The position numbers were made by a program, and so were the translations under genes. A stretch of 64,000 bases of DNA from assembly GCA_017617235.1 (NCBI GenBank), contig JAFZWQ010000039.1:1-64000 (forward strand), given 5' to 3'. Origin of the DNA: Bacteroidaceae bacterium (GTDB lineage: Bacteria; Bacteroidota; Bacteroidia; Bacteroidales; Bacteroidaceae). Below, piece by piece: positions 1 to 7,090 of the stretch. How positions within the stretch are numbered: the stretch's first letter is position 1; every line of letters starts with the position of its first letter. Under the pieces are notes generated by a model, which saw only the letters and a list, made by a program, of their open reading frames with translations, had not been told where the DNA came from and did not search any database.

Positions 1-1
1 C

Positions 2-181
2 AGAACTTGCGTTTTTGCATATCCCGATTTCTACGATGCGGACGTGTCTAATGCTGTCAATAGTCCCAGCATCAGCACTTATCCAGTAAGCAGTTCATAC
101 GACCTATCAGGTCGTCCCGTTTCTGGCAAACCCCAGCGCGGCCTTTACATCGAAAATGGTCGTAAGGTCGTGACTAAATGA
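2..181 (+). CDS. C-terminal fragment of a secreted protein with T9SS-type tail
   Basis: Only the last 59 codons lie in the window; the frame is open from base 2 to the TGA at 179-181. The visible end reads YDLSGRPVSGKPQRGLYIEN followed by GRKVVTK, the Prevotella-style C-terminal tail seen on cargo of the type IX secretion system, so the protein is probably exported across the outer membrane. The last ~80 bp, including bases after the stop, are nearly identical to the 3' end of the next gene (about 1346-1431), which indicates a tandem duplication or gene conversion. The function of the missing N-terminal part cannot be read here. Confidence 0.8.
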   Translation, partial: RTCVFAYPDFYDADVSNAVNSPSISTYPVSSSYDLSGRPVSGKPQRGLYIENGRKVVTK

Positions 182-199
182 ACTGCATTCAGGTACACG

Positions 200-233
200 A
201 ATCGACAAGAAATTCAATTTCCATAACAGATAG
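200..233 (+). repeat. 34-bp leader repeat, copy 1
   Basis: A 34-bp stretch starting AATCGACAAGAAATT and ending CATAACAGATAG is identical to 3106-3139. Each copy ends 4 bp before the ATG of one of the two related secreted-protein genes (238 and 3144). It therefore belongs to the 5' leader of this gene family and supports ATG 238 as the start. Its first bases resemble the repeats in front of the Fic gene. Confidence 0.85.
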
Positions 234-237
234 GGCA

Positions 238-1425
238 ATGAAAAAGAATCTAATCTTATTGTCACTTTTATTGGCAGTTTTCGTAATTGATTTTACAAGG
301 GCCGAAGAGATTAGTTACGACTATGATGGCTATCCAACTATTATTCATTCGGAGTCGGCTGCACTCCAAGCATGGAGACCTAAGTTTTGGAATCTGCATA
401 TTGATGTCGAAGATGGGGGATTTATTAACATGGACTACCGGCAGGATGGGGATACACTGATTCAAGGACGTCAATACGTTCGGGTAGTTTTTGGCTATGA
501 GGAGAAAGGTGACCTGTACAGGAGTGATTTCTTACTCATGTCTGGCATACGTCCCAAAGGGGGCACTTATGCTGATACTCTGTATTATAGGCAGGAGGGA
601 GATAAGGTTTTTTGCCTGCAATCAACGGGGGATGATGAAATATTAATCATAGACTATGGCTTGAAAGTGGGTGACAATTTCACGGATGCGAATGGAAATA
701 CTTATATTGTAAAGGAGACGGGCAGAGAGAATAATAATGAATATTTCTTTTCATGGTATTTTTATCAACCCAAAAAACTAAATCTCATATCCAAGCAGAC
801 AGGGGAAGAGGATATCTGGATTGAGGGAATTGGCTCAAAATATTGGGGTATTACACCATTATTTCTGATGGAAAGAAGCAAGGTGTTCACTAAATTGAAT
901 TTACGACCTTGCCGGTCACAAGTATTCATGGGATATGGCGGCAATTTGCTGCTTATGCCTAACGTCAACTATGAAAACTACAAGGCGAAAGCAATATCCG
1001 AGGCTGGACAATATACAGGAAATGACTATTATGTGAGTTATGAATTCATAGACGATACACTTCGTGTTGAAGGGATAAAAATATTTGAACATTTTGGTGG
1101 ATACTCATACATAGAATGCATAATAGATAACGGACAGATAGACGTTATGGTAAAACAATTCTGGATGCAGGCTGAAGTAAGAGAAAACAAGTACATTTTT
1201 GATGTAAAAATACCTGGTTTCAAGGCCGGCACCTATCAAGTGGGAATGCCCGGTGGGGAGTACGTGACGCTGGAATGCAAGGGCCCAGCCGACGGTATGA
1301 ATGTAGTGAAGCCGGGTGCGGCTGGAACCGACAAGCGCACCTACGACCTCTCTGGTCGGTCAGTTTCTGGCAAGCCCCAGCGCGGCCTCTACATCGAAAA
1401 TGGTCGTAAGGTCGTGACTAAATGA
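238..1425 (+). CDS. Secreted protein of unknown function with T9SS-type tail (paralogue 1)
   Basis: 395 aa. The ATG at 238 is chosen because it opens a clear signal peptide (MKKNLILLSLLLAVFVIDFT, then RAEE) and follows the 34-bp leader shared with the paralogue at 3144; an in-frame ATG at 178 would add an unlikely N-terminal extension. The body has no domain I recognise; it contains a segment 'IIDYGLKVGDNFTDANGNTY' matched by 'IMDFDLETGDTFVDGSGVRY' in the paralogue. The C-terminal ~75 residues (FKAGTYQVGMPGGEY, then YDLSGR and KVVTK) are almost the same as in the paralogue, while the middle has diverged. Probably exported by type IX secretion. Role unknown. Confidence 0.8.
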   Translation: MKKNLILLSLLLAVFVIDFTRAEEISYDYDGYPTIIHSESAALQAWRPKFWNLHIDVEDGGFINMDYRQDGDTLIQGRQYVRVVFGYEEKGDLYRSDFLLMSGIRPKGGTYADTLYYRQEGDKVFCLQSTGDDEILIIDYGLKVGDNFTDANGNTYIVKETGRENNNEYFFSWYFYQPKKLNLISKQTGEEDIWIEGIGSKYWGITPLFLMERSKVFTKLNLRPCRSQVFMGYGGNLLLMPNVNYENYKAKAISEAGQYTGNDYYVSYEFIDDTLRVEGIKIFEHFGGYSYIECIIDNGQIDVMVKQFWMQAEVRENKYIFDVKIPGFKAGTYQVGMPGGEYVTLECKGPADGMNVVKPGAAGTDKRTYDLSGRSVSGKPQRGLYIENGRKVVTK

Positions 1426-1534
1426 ACTGCAGTTCAATGGTCGTGAATAGGACTTATAAAATGCCCCATCCCCACCTTTCACACCCCCGTTTTTAACACA
1501 AAATCTCTTGTTCCCATTTTATCAATATTTGGTT

Positions 1535-1625
1535 CTTAATCGACAAAATTACCCAAAAACATTCTCCTTAATCGACAAAATTGCTTAACTTTGCACTAAA
1601 TTCTAATTCTTAATCAGCAAAAATG
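1535..1625 (+). promoter_or_regulatory. Promoter and iterated operator-like repeats before the Fic gene
   Basis: CTTAATCGACAAAATT occurs exactly at 1535-1550 and 1567-1582. A weaker copy, CTTAATCAGCAAAAAT, begins at 1609 and runs into the start codon. Start-to-start spacings are 32 and 42 bp, near 3 and 4 helical turns, so the copies would lie on one DNA face. A Bacteroidota -7 box, TAACTTTG, lies at 1586-1593 between copies two and three. The arrangement suits repression by a DNA-binding protein, most simply the wHTH-like N-terminus of the gene that follows; that link is inference. Confidence 0.6.
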
Positions 1626-3098
1626 GCAAAGAACAATAGTCTCATGAATGTGCTTGAAGTAGTAATGGCTACTTCTGATAAGGCGGATTCTGTTCGGAAG
1701 ACAGAAATGATAAAAGCAGGGACTCTCCGAAAGATTGCTCCTAAAGTATATACGACCAATATGGATGACGAACCGGAGGTGATTGTGAAGCGTAACCTTT
1801 TCTACATCCTTGGCCAGTTATATCCTCATGCCGTTATCAGTCATCGTTCTGCATTTGAGCTGAAACCGACTATGAATGGTGATATATTTCTAACCTATAA
1901 GTACACCAAGAACATTACTTTGCCGGGAATAACAGTACATTTGATGGAAGGACCTACGGGTACGGACCATGATATGCCATTCATTGAGAACCTTTATATA
2001 TCTAGTGCGGAAAGGCGAATGCTTGAAAACCTGCAGAAAGGCCGTGCCAGAGGTGGCGACTCCAAATGTCTGCCAAGAACAAAGATTGAGGAGAATCTTG
2101 AACGCATGCTACAGGTCAATGGCGAATCCGGTATCAACGCTTTCAGAGATAAGGCACGTCAGACATCTGAAGAGATTGGGATGCAACAGGAATTTGAAGT
2201 GCTTAACAACATCATTGGTGCTTTGCTTTCTACGAAGCCCTCTGTCATACTGACTTCTGCAAGTGCGGTTGCAAGAGCAGGCGGTGCACCTTTCGACAAC
2301 AATCGTATCAAACTCTTCGATACTCTCTTTGAAGCTTTGCACGCTGACAGTTATCCCGATATGGATGAACCTAATCAGTCAACGGCAGCCTTCCGCAACT
2401 TTGCATTCTTTGAAAGCTACTTTTCAAACTATATCGAAGGAACTGAGTTTGAGATAGAGGAGGCGCGTAAAATAATCGAAACAGGTCAGCCTATGCCGGC
2501 ACGTAATGCTGACTCGCATGATGTACTAGGTACGTTCCAGATTGTAGCCAGCCGTAGAGAAATGCGTAGAACTCCCCAGAGTGGAGAGGAACTTATCGAG
2601 ATACTTCAGGACAGACATCGAATTATGATGGCAGCCCGTCCTGACAGAAATCCGGGTATATTCAAGATGCAAAACAACCATGCCGGAGATACACACTTCG
2701 TGGACTTTACACTTGTCAGAGGTACGCTCCTCAAAGGCTTTGAGTATTATCAAGCCCTTGAATCACCATTTGCAAAAGCACTCTTCATCTTGTTCATGGT
2801 GAGCGAGGTGCATCCCTTCAGCGATGGAAACGGACGTATCTCCCGAATTATGATGAACGCAGAACTTGTTCATGCAGATCAGTCAAAGATAATCATTCCT
2901 ACCGTCTTCCGTGACGACTATCTTAATGCCTTGAGGCGACTGACAAGAAAGGGCGATCCTTCTGTTATTATACATGCTATCTCCCGAGTACGACAGTTCA
3001 GCGAAAACATTACTGGAGAGGACTTCAATGCTACACGAAAATACCTCGAAAAGTGCAATGCATTCAAAGACACAGATAGCGACATCCTCCGCTTTTAG
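1623..3098 (+). CDS. Fic-domain protein with AbiEi-like N-terminal domain
   Basis: 491 aa. Residues ~20-140 resemble the type IV antitoxin AbiEi: a region like a short winged helix (TLRKIAPKVYTTN) followed by 'PHAVISHRSAFE'. The rest is a Fic domain with the complete active-site motif HPFSDGNGRISR (His397), the signature of enzymes that transfer AMP from ATP to a protein hydroxyl group. An intact inhibitory motif (S/T)xxxE(G/N), SNYIEG at 268-273 with Glu272, lies N-terminal to the catalytic core, so the enzyme is probably a self-inhibited class II Fic protein. The gene stands alone between two paralogous secreted-protein genes and carries its own repeated operator-like sites. It may be a single-chain toxin/antitoxin-like or defence protein. 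The target is unknown. The AbiEi assignment is from sequence pattern only. Confidence 0.85.
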   Translation: MAKNNSLMNVLEVVMATSDKADSVRKTEMIKAGTLRKIAPKVYTTNMDDEPEVIVKRNLFYILGQLYPHAVISHRSAFELKPTMNGDIFLTYKYTKNITLPGITVHLMEGPTGTDHDMPFIENLYISSAERRMLENLQKGRARGGDSKCLPRTKIEENLERMLQVNGESGINAFRDKARQTSEEIGMQQEFEVLNNIIGALLSTKPSVILTSASAVARAGGAPFDNNRIKLFDTLFEALHADSYPDMDEPNQSTAAFRNFAFFESYFSNYIEGTEFEIEEARKIIETGQPMPARNADSHDVLGTFQIVASRREMRRTPQSGEELIEILQDRHRIMMAARPDRNPGIFKMQNNHAGDTHFVDFTLVRGTLLKGFEYYQALESPFAKALFILFMVSEVHPFSDGNGRISRIMMNAELVHADQSKIIIPTVFRDDYLNALRRLTRKGDPSVIIHAISRVRQFSENITGEDFNATRKYLEKCNAFKDTDSDILRF

Positions 3099-3105
3099 AA
3101 CGCTT

Positions 3106-3139
3106 AATCGACAAGAAATTCAATTTCCATAACAGATAG
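3106..3139 (+). repeat. 34-bp leader repeat, copy 2
   Basis: Identical to 200-233. It begins 8 bp after the Fic stop codon, preceded by CTT, so that CTTAATCGACAAGAAATT at 3103-3120 also resembles the repeats upstream of the Fic gene. It ends 4 bp before the ATG at 3144. Confidence 0.85.
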
Positions 3140-3143
3140 CACC

Positions 3144-4274
3144 ATGAAAAGGATATATTCATTCATAATCCTGTGTATGATCCTTACTGTTAGGATTATG
3201 GCACAGAACGGGACTTCCGCGCAAACAAAGGACTGGGAGGCCGATGAAGAGGGCCTTCGTTCAGGGTGTTCCTATGTGCGTTCCTCGCAAGGGGGGAAAA
3301 AGGCGGTGCTTTTCTACAGCATAAAGAAAAACAATAAAATGTTTGTTGCTGCCGTAGATTTGTCAGACCTGAAAGGCGGTATACACCAAATGGTGTATAT
3401 TGATGAAGAATCCCCTTATGAACCTGCCTGCACGGATGTCCTGCTTATCCGGCAGGATGGCGGCAAGGTGTATTGTCAGTCAGAAGACGGTACGAAGGAA
3501 TGGCTCATCATGGACTTCGATTTGGAAACGGGAGACACCTTTGTCGACGGCTCAGGCGTGCGTTATATGGTAAAAGAGGTGGCAAATAGTGACGAGAAGC
3601 GAAAGAGGCTACAATTGGTATCTGAGGATGGCACCCGAGAGGATACTTGGGTGGAAGGAATCGGGTCGTTGCAGTGGGGTTTTCTTCCCAGTTATGTTGC
3701 CAAGACGTTAAAGTCTTTTCAGCACGTGAACGAATCATTAAGCGTTTATTTGTGGGCGGCAATGGCACCCGATTATTTCGTAGGGCAAAGTGTCGACGAT
3801 GAGTATTTCAAATTGCAGCCTTTTGAAGGAATCGAGGATGAGACAACCGAAAACATGTCATATACAGACCTGCCAGAATCTCCACTCACCTATTCTTTTA
3901 TCGGAGACACATTATGGATTCAGGGCTACTATCCCTTAAACCTATATCGCAGCTTCGCATCCGCAAGAATTACAGGAACGCAGGTGGATATATCTATCCA
4001 TCAGGTAACTCCGCTAGATATCATCAAGGGTATACATGTGGCAAAGATTGACGTCCGCATCCCAGGTTTCAAAGCCGGCACCTATCAAGTGGGAATGCCC
4101 GGTGGGGAGTACGAGACACTGGAGTGCAAGGGCCCGGCTGACGACATTGATGTAGTGAAGACAGGTGCGGCTGGAACCGACAAGCGCACCTATGACCTGC
4201 AGGGTCGCCCCGTTCCTGACCATCCCCAGCGCGGCGTTTATGTCCAGGATGGAAGGATTAAAGCACGGAAGTAA
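3144..4274 (+). CDS. Secreted protein of unknown function with T9SS-type tail (paralogue 2)
   Basis: 376 aa. It starts with a signal peptide (MKRIYSFIILCMILTVRIMA, then QNG) directly after the second leader repeat. It is a diverged paralogue of the gene at 238-1425: the middle regions align only loosely, whereas the C-terminal part (FKAGTYQVGMPGGEY, ECKGPADD, GAAGTDKRTYDLQGR) is nearly identical at DNA level (about 4050-4205 versus 1209-1355). The final residues GRIKARK complete a T9SS-like tail. No catalytic motif is visible. It converges with the hipBST operon, leaving 16 bp between stop codons. Confidence 0.8.
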   Translation: MKRIYSFIILCMILTVRIMAQNGTSAQTKDWEADEEGLRSGCSYVRSSQGGKKAVLFYSIKKNNKMFVAAVDLSDLKGGIHQMVYIDEESPYEPACTDVLLIRQDGGKVYCQSEDGTKEWLIMDFDLETGDTFVDGSGVRYMVKEVANSDEKRKRLQLVSEDGTREDTWVEGIGSLQWGFLPSYVAKTLKSFQHVNESLSVYLWAAMAPDYFVGQSVDDEYFKLQPFEGIEDETTENMSYTDLPESPLTYSFIGDTLWIQGYYPLNLYRSFASARITGTQVDISIHQVTPLDIIKGIHVAKIDVRIPGFKAGTYQVGMPGGEYETLECKGPADDIDVVKTGAAGTDKRTYDLQGRPVPDHPQRGVYVQDGRIKARK

Positions 4275-4290
4275 CGAGCCTTGGCAGGGA

Positions 4291-5295
4291 CTATAATATG
4301 GTTGATCTGCGATAATTGTACGATTGCCAATAGTATTGCTTGAGTTTCTCGGAGAGGAATGAACGATGTATCAAATCTTGCGCAAGGGGTTGTTCTTTTG
4401 CGAAGAAATCAAGTTCACGTTTAACTAAGCGAGTTGACAAGCCTATGCGGCGACCAAATTCCTCAAAGTCCTTACGGCTAACGGTATGAGTATCTGACAA
4501 CTGCATACCTTCGCGGAACAATCCTTTGTCAAGCGCAAAGATACGAGGTTCATGGAGGTGCAAGCTTGTGTTGATGAGGTCGTAAGCAGGAGTTAAATGA
4601 TATTCCCCATCGCCACGATTCATCAGGGAGAAGTTCTTCAGGTGAGCATCATCGTTCAAAATCAAATAATTGAAGACAACTATGCGGAAGAACTTCAGGA
4701 CTTCAATGGGAGCCGCCTTGGTGTAACGGCGAATGATTTCAGCACATTCTTCATAACTCAGATTGCTGTACTTGTAGTCGCTGCCGCCATTGGCTTTCGT
4801 CAGTCCCCCCAGCGAAGCAAGGTCTTCCTGCTGGTATTTACTGCCATCGGGAGCTACATCGAAACGACGGGTCAGATATGCCGCCTCGCCATCACGGAAA
4901 AAACATAAGGCATTGGCAGCCGTCTCTATATGATAGACCTGGGCGGCAAGCTGCATACTCAGATGTTCATTGGCAGGGCAGTATTTCCGTTCCAGCAATG
5001 CATAAGAAGAGGGGGCTGGTTTGAGGATGTATTGTCCTCGTTCTCCCTCAGAAGGTCTGACGAGTTGCCCGTGATTTCCGAGTATGAGACTTGCTTTAGG
5101 TTGAACACCGGAAAGAGAGATACGTCCTACGTGTCGGGCATACTCCTCGTTGTCTGCCCCCTCGTTATTGGGACTGTCAAAGGGGAGGATATGTGGAACC
5201 TCTTTGCCATCAAACAATTGTTTACGGGCTGAAGGCGAATAGGTGTCAAAACCTTCTGCAAGCGTGGAAGGACAGACATTCAGTGTTTCCATCAT
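4291..5295 (-). CDS. hipT: HipT-like serine/threonine kinase toxin
   Basis: 334 aa, lacking the N-terminal subdomain present in classical HipA. Visible motifs: the Gly-rich loop region RISLSGVQPKAS (57-68), with the Ser-x-Ser pair S60/S62 that in E. coli HipT is an autophosphorylated SxS motif; the catalytic loop NDDAHLKN with D216; and the metal-binding YD of LTPAYDL (D239). The D216-D239 spacing of 23 equals D210/D233 of HipT as I recall it. Family knowledge: HipA kinases inactivate glutamyl-tRNA synthetase, and HipT of E. coli O127 targets tryptophanyl-tRNA synthetase; the target here is not known. The start overlaps the stop of hipS by 4 nt (ATGA), showing translational coupling. Confidence 0.88.
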   Translation of the reverse strand: MMETLNVCPSTLAEGFDTYSPSARKQLFDGKEVPHILPFDSPNNEGADNEEYARHVGRISLSGVQPKASLILGNHGQLVRPSEGERGQYILKPAPSSYALLERKYCPANEHLSMQLAAQVYHIETAANALCFFRDGEAAYLTRRFDVAPDGSKYQQEDLASLGGLTKANGGSDYKYSNLSYEECAEIIRRYTKAAPIEVLKFFRIVVFNYLILNDDAHLKNFSLMNRGDGEYHLTPAYDLINTSLHLHEPRIFALDKGLFREGMQLSDTHTVSRKDFEEFGRRIGLSTRLVKRELDFFAKEQPLAQDLIHRSFLSEKLKQYYWQSYNYRRSTIL

Positions 5296-5603
5296 GCTAT
5301 GGGTTTTACGGTTACTGCTCCAATTGTATCTTCCTGAGCCGTTGCCAACAGGATTCCGAAATCATCGTTCTCGTCGATATGCAAGAGCATGGATTGTGTC
5401 TGGCGGTTGGCTCCCTCGGAGAGCATGTTGAAGAAATAAGGGAAGAGATGGGCAGAGTGATAAGGTGCTCTCCGCACAGGCATTGCAATACAAACAGGAG
5501 CTCCTTTATACCCGTTGTCATAGGTAAAGATGTAGTGGCGGTCGTCCGTCTCTTGAAGGATGCCTGCCTCCACATCGTGAACCAGAACCTTACACTGTCT
5601 CAT
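5292..5603 (-). CDS. hipS: HipS-like protein (separate HipA N-terminal subdomain), probable antitoxin
   Basis: 103 aa, corresponding to the N-terminal subdomain 1 of HipA as an independent gene (YDNGYKGAPVCIAMPVRR, then HLFPYFFNMLSEG). In E. coli HipBST this small subunit, not HipB, neutralises the kinase. The protein contains no tryptophan at all, whereas the E. coli HipS inserts a Trp (W65) into the HipT active site, so the mode of inhibition may differ. It overlaps hipB by 14 nt upstream and hipT by 4 nt downstream. Calling it an antitoxin is by analogy. Confidence 0.82.
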   Translation of the reverse strand: MRQCKVLVHDVEAGILQETDDRHYIFTYDNGYKGAPVCIAMPVRRAPYHSAHLFPYFFNMLSEGANRQTQSMLLHIDENDDFGILLATAQEDTIGAVTVKPIA

Positions 5604-5811
5604 AATCCAAAGTCTTTAGGTTGATGGTCATCTGCAGACCGATCGTATCGAGGATGGTCAACAGTGTGCTGAGTTGTGGATTGCCCTCACCTCGTTCTAT
5701 GGCAACCAGCGTATTGAGTCCTATACCGGCTAAATCGGCAAGTGTCTGCTGGTTCACACCCAGGTGTTTACGCCGCTCCTTAATGATATTTCCTATTTCT
5801 TTCGCATCCAT
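5590..5811 (-). CDS. hipB: HipB-like XRE-family regulator
   Basis: 73 aa from the ATG at 5811, chosen because it is the only Met giving a compact HTH protein (MDAKEIGNIIKERR...) and it lies directly behind the operator and promoter. Residues ~8-62 form an XRE helix-turn-helix (NQQTLADLAGIGLNTLVAIE, then RGEGNPQLSTLLTILDTIGL). A longer open frame to 5877 would run through the promoter and is rejected. As first gene of hipB-hipS-hipT it probably represses the operon; two identical-pattern operators flank the promoter. Confidence 0.88.
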   Translation of the reverse strand: MDAKEIGNIIKERRKHLGVNQQTLADLAGIGLNTLVAIERGEGNPQLSTLLTILDTIGLQMTINLKTLDYETV

Positions 5812-5829
5812 ATCACAATATGTTGTGAT
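5812..5829. promoter_or_regulatory. Putative HipB operator O1
   Basis: ATCACAA-TATG-TTGTGAT is a perfect inverted repeat with 7-bp arms, immediately upstream of the hipB ATG. Its core is TCACA-N6-TGTGA (5813-5828). It sits about where transcription from the -7 box at 5837-5844 would start, an ideal place for autorepression. Confidence 0.75.
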
Positions 5830-5836
5830 TTTGCTG

Positions 5837-5844
5837 CAAAGGTA
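5837..5844 (-). promoter_or_regulatory. hipBST promoter, -7 box
   Basis: On the minus strand the bases read TACCTTTG, an exact match to the Bacteroidota -7 consensus TAnnTTTG. It lies 25 bp upstream of the hipB ATG and between the two TCACA-N6-TGTGA operators. Confidence 0.65.
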
Positions 5845-5873
5845 ATGAAAAGAATTGGAAAAAAGAAAAGAAA

Positions 5874-5889
5874 TCACAATAAAATGTGA
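5874..5889. promoter_or_regulatory. Putative HipB operator O2
   Basis: TCACA-ATAAAA-TGTGA has the same half-sites and the same 6-bp spacer as O1. The centre-to-centre distance is 61 bp, about six helical turns, placing O2 upstream of the -33 region on the same face as O1. It suggests cooperative or looped repression. Confidence 0.65.
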
Positions 5890-5944
5890 ATTTTATCTTG
5901 AACAAAAGGACACCCTGTGACAATTCGGAAATCTGCAAGTAAAC

Positions 5945-6051
5945 TTGCGATTTCGCTCACTTATTACGTACCTTTAACCTGCGGTTTAAAATACTCTCGC
6001 TCGGATTTCCTCAAATCCATTTGGGAAATCGCTCACTTATTTGTATCTTTG
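5945..6051 (+). promoter_or_regulatory. Tandem promoter-like region upstream of pfkA
   Basis: The proximal promoter is TTTG (6020-6023), 20 bp, TATCTTTG (6044-6051). A diverged second copy of the block lies 75 bp upstream: TCGCTCACTTATTACG followed by TACCTTTA (5969-5976) compared with TCGCTCACTTATTTG followed by TATCTTTG. The second copy lacks the final G of the -7 consensus and may be weak or decayed. The rest of the 5812-6086 gap contains only the hip operators. Confidence 0.6.
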
Positions 6052-6086
6052 CAGGGCGATTAATATATTAATGTAGAATCGAGACT

Positions 6087-7064
6087 ATGAGTAAGATAAA
6101 GACGATTGGTATTCTGACGTCGGGCGGCGATGCCCCTGGCATGAATGCTGCCATCCGCGCTGTGACACGCGCCGGCATCAGTAACGGTTTCAACATCAAG
6201 GGTATATACCGCGGTTACGACGGTTTGATTAAGGGTGAGGTGAAGAACTTCACTACCGAGGATGTCAGCGGCATCATTACCCGTGGCGGCACCATTCTGA
6301 AGACGGCCCGTTCGATGGAGTTCATGACTCCAAAGGGCATGCAGAAGGCTTACGAGACCTGTAAGAAGGAGAAAATAGACACGCTGGTGGTCATTGGCGG
6401 TAACGGTTCGCTGACGGGTGCCTGGAAATTCGGCGTGGAATACGATTTCCCCTGTATCGGTCTGCCCGGAACCATCGACAACGATCTTTATGGCACGGAT
6501 GCCACCATCGGCTACGACACCACGATGAACACCATTATGGAATGTGTGGACCGCATTCGCGACACGGCCAATTCGCACGAACGCATCTTCTTCGTGGAGG
6601 TGATGGGCCGCGATGCCGGCTTCCTGGCTCAGAACTGCGCCATTGCCTGTGGTGCCGAGGCCGCCATTGTGCCTGAGGAGGCCACCGATGTGGACCAGTT
6701 GGCTGCCTTCATGAGTCGCGGCATCCGCAAGTCGAAGAAATCGTGCATCGTCATCGTGTCCGAGAGTCCCAAATGTGGTGCCCTGTACTATGCCGACCGT
6801 GTGAAGAAGGAGTTCCCTGAATTCGACGTGCGCGTTTCCATCTTGGGTCATCTGCAGCGTGGCGGAAGCCCATCGGCCCGCGACCGCATCCTGGCCAGCT
6901 GCACGGGTGCCGGAGCCATCGAGGCCATCAAGCAGGGCCAGCGCAACATTATGGTGGGCATCAGGAACAACGAAGTGGTGTATGTGCCCTTCAGCGAGTG
7001 CATCCGCACCGACAAACGCTTCGACAAGCGACTCATCACCGTGCTCGACGAATTGAGTATTTAA
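6087..7064 (+). CDS. pfkA: 6-phosphofructokinase
   Basis: 325 aa, the normal length of bacterial ATP-type PFK. It phosphorylates fructose 6-phosphate to the 1,6-bisphosphate in cytoplasmic glycolysis. Motifs: nucleotide-binding GGDAPGMN (13-20), TARSMEF around the substrate/ATP Arg, PGTIDNDL with the catalytic Asp131, and GRDAGFLA. The segment that reads GGDG in E. coli (Asp103, Mg2+ region) is GGNG here (Asn106), a notable substitution, while the Gly typical of ATP rather than PPi enzymes is kept. It is followed after 26 bp by glucan phosphorylase, so glycogen or maltodextrin breakdown and the glycolytic commitment step are probably co-transcribed. Confidence 0.95.
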   Translation: MSKIKTIGILTSGGDAPGMNAAIRAVTRAGISNGFNIKGIYRGYDGLIKGEVKNFTTEDVSGIITRGGTILKTARSMEFMTPKGMQKAYETCKKEKIDTLVVIGGNGSLTGAWKFGVEYDFPCIGLPGTIDNDLYGTDATIGYDTTMNTIMECVDRIRDTANSHERIFFVEVMGRDAGFLAQNCAIACGAEAAIVPEEATDVDQLAAFMSRGIRKSKKSCIVIVSESPKCGALYYADRVKKEFPEFDVRVSILGHLQRGGSPSARDRILASCTGAGAIEAIKQGQRNIMVGIRNNEVVYVPFSECIRTDKRFDKRLITVLDELSI

Positions 7065-7090
7065 GCATCCACACCAAAACCTTTAATATT

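Noticed and set aside
178-237. Alternative start ATG at 178 for the first complete secreted protein
   Set aside because: It would overlap the stop of the preceding gene and place about 20 polar residues before a clear signal peptide; the shared leader repeat ends just before ATG 238.
1535-1625. Repeats considered as replication iterons or a CRISPR remnant
   Set aside because: Only three copies, irregular spacing, placed over a promoter; no Rep protein, no spacers of even length and no cas gene.
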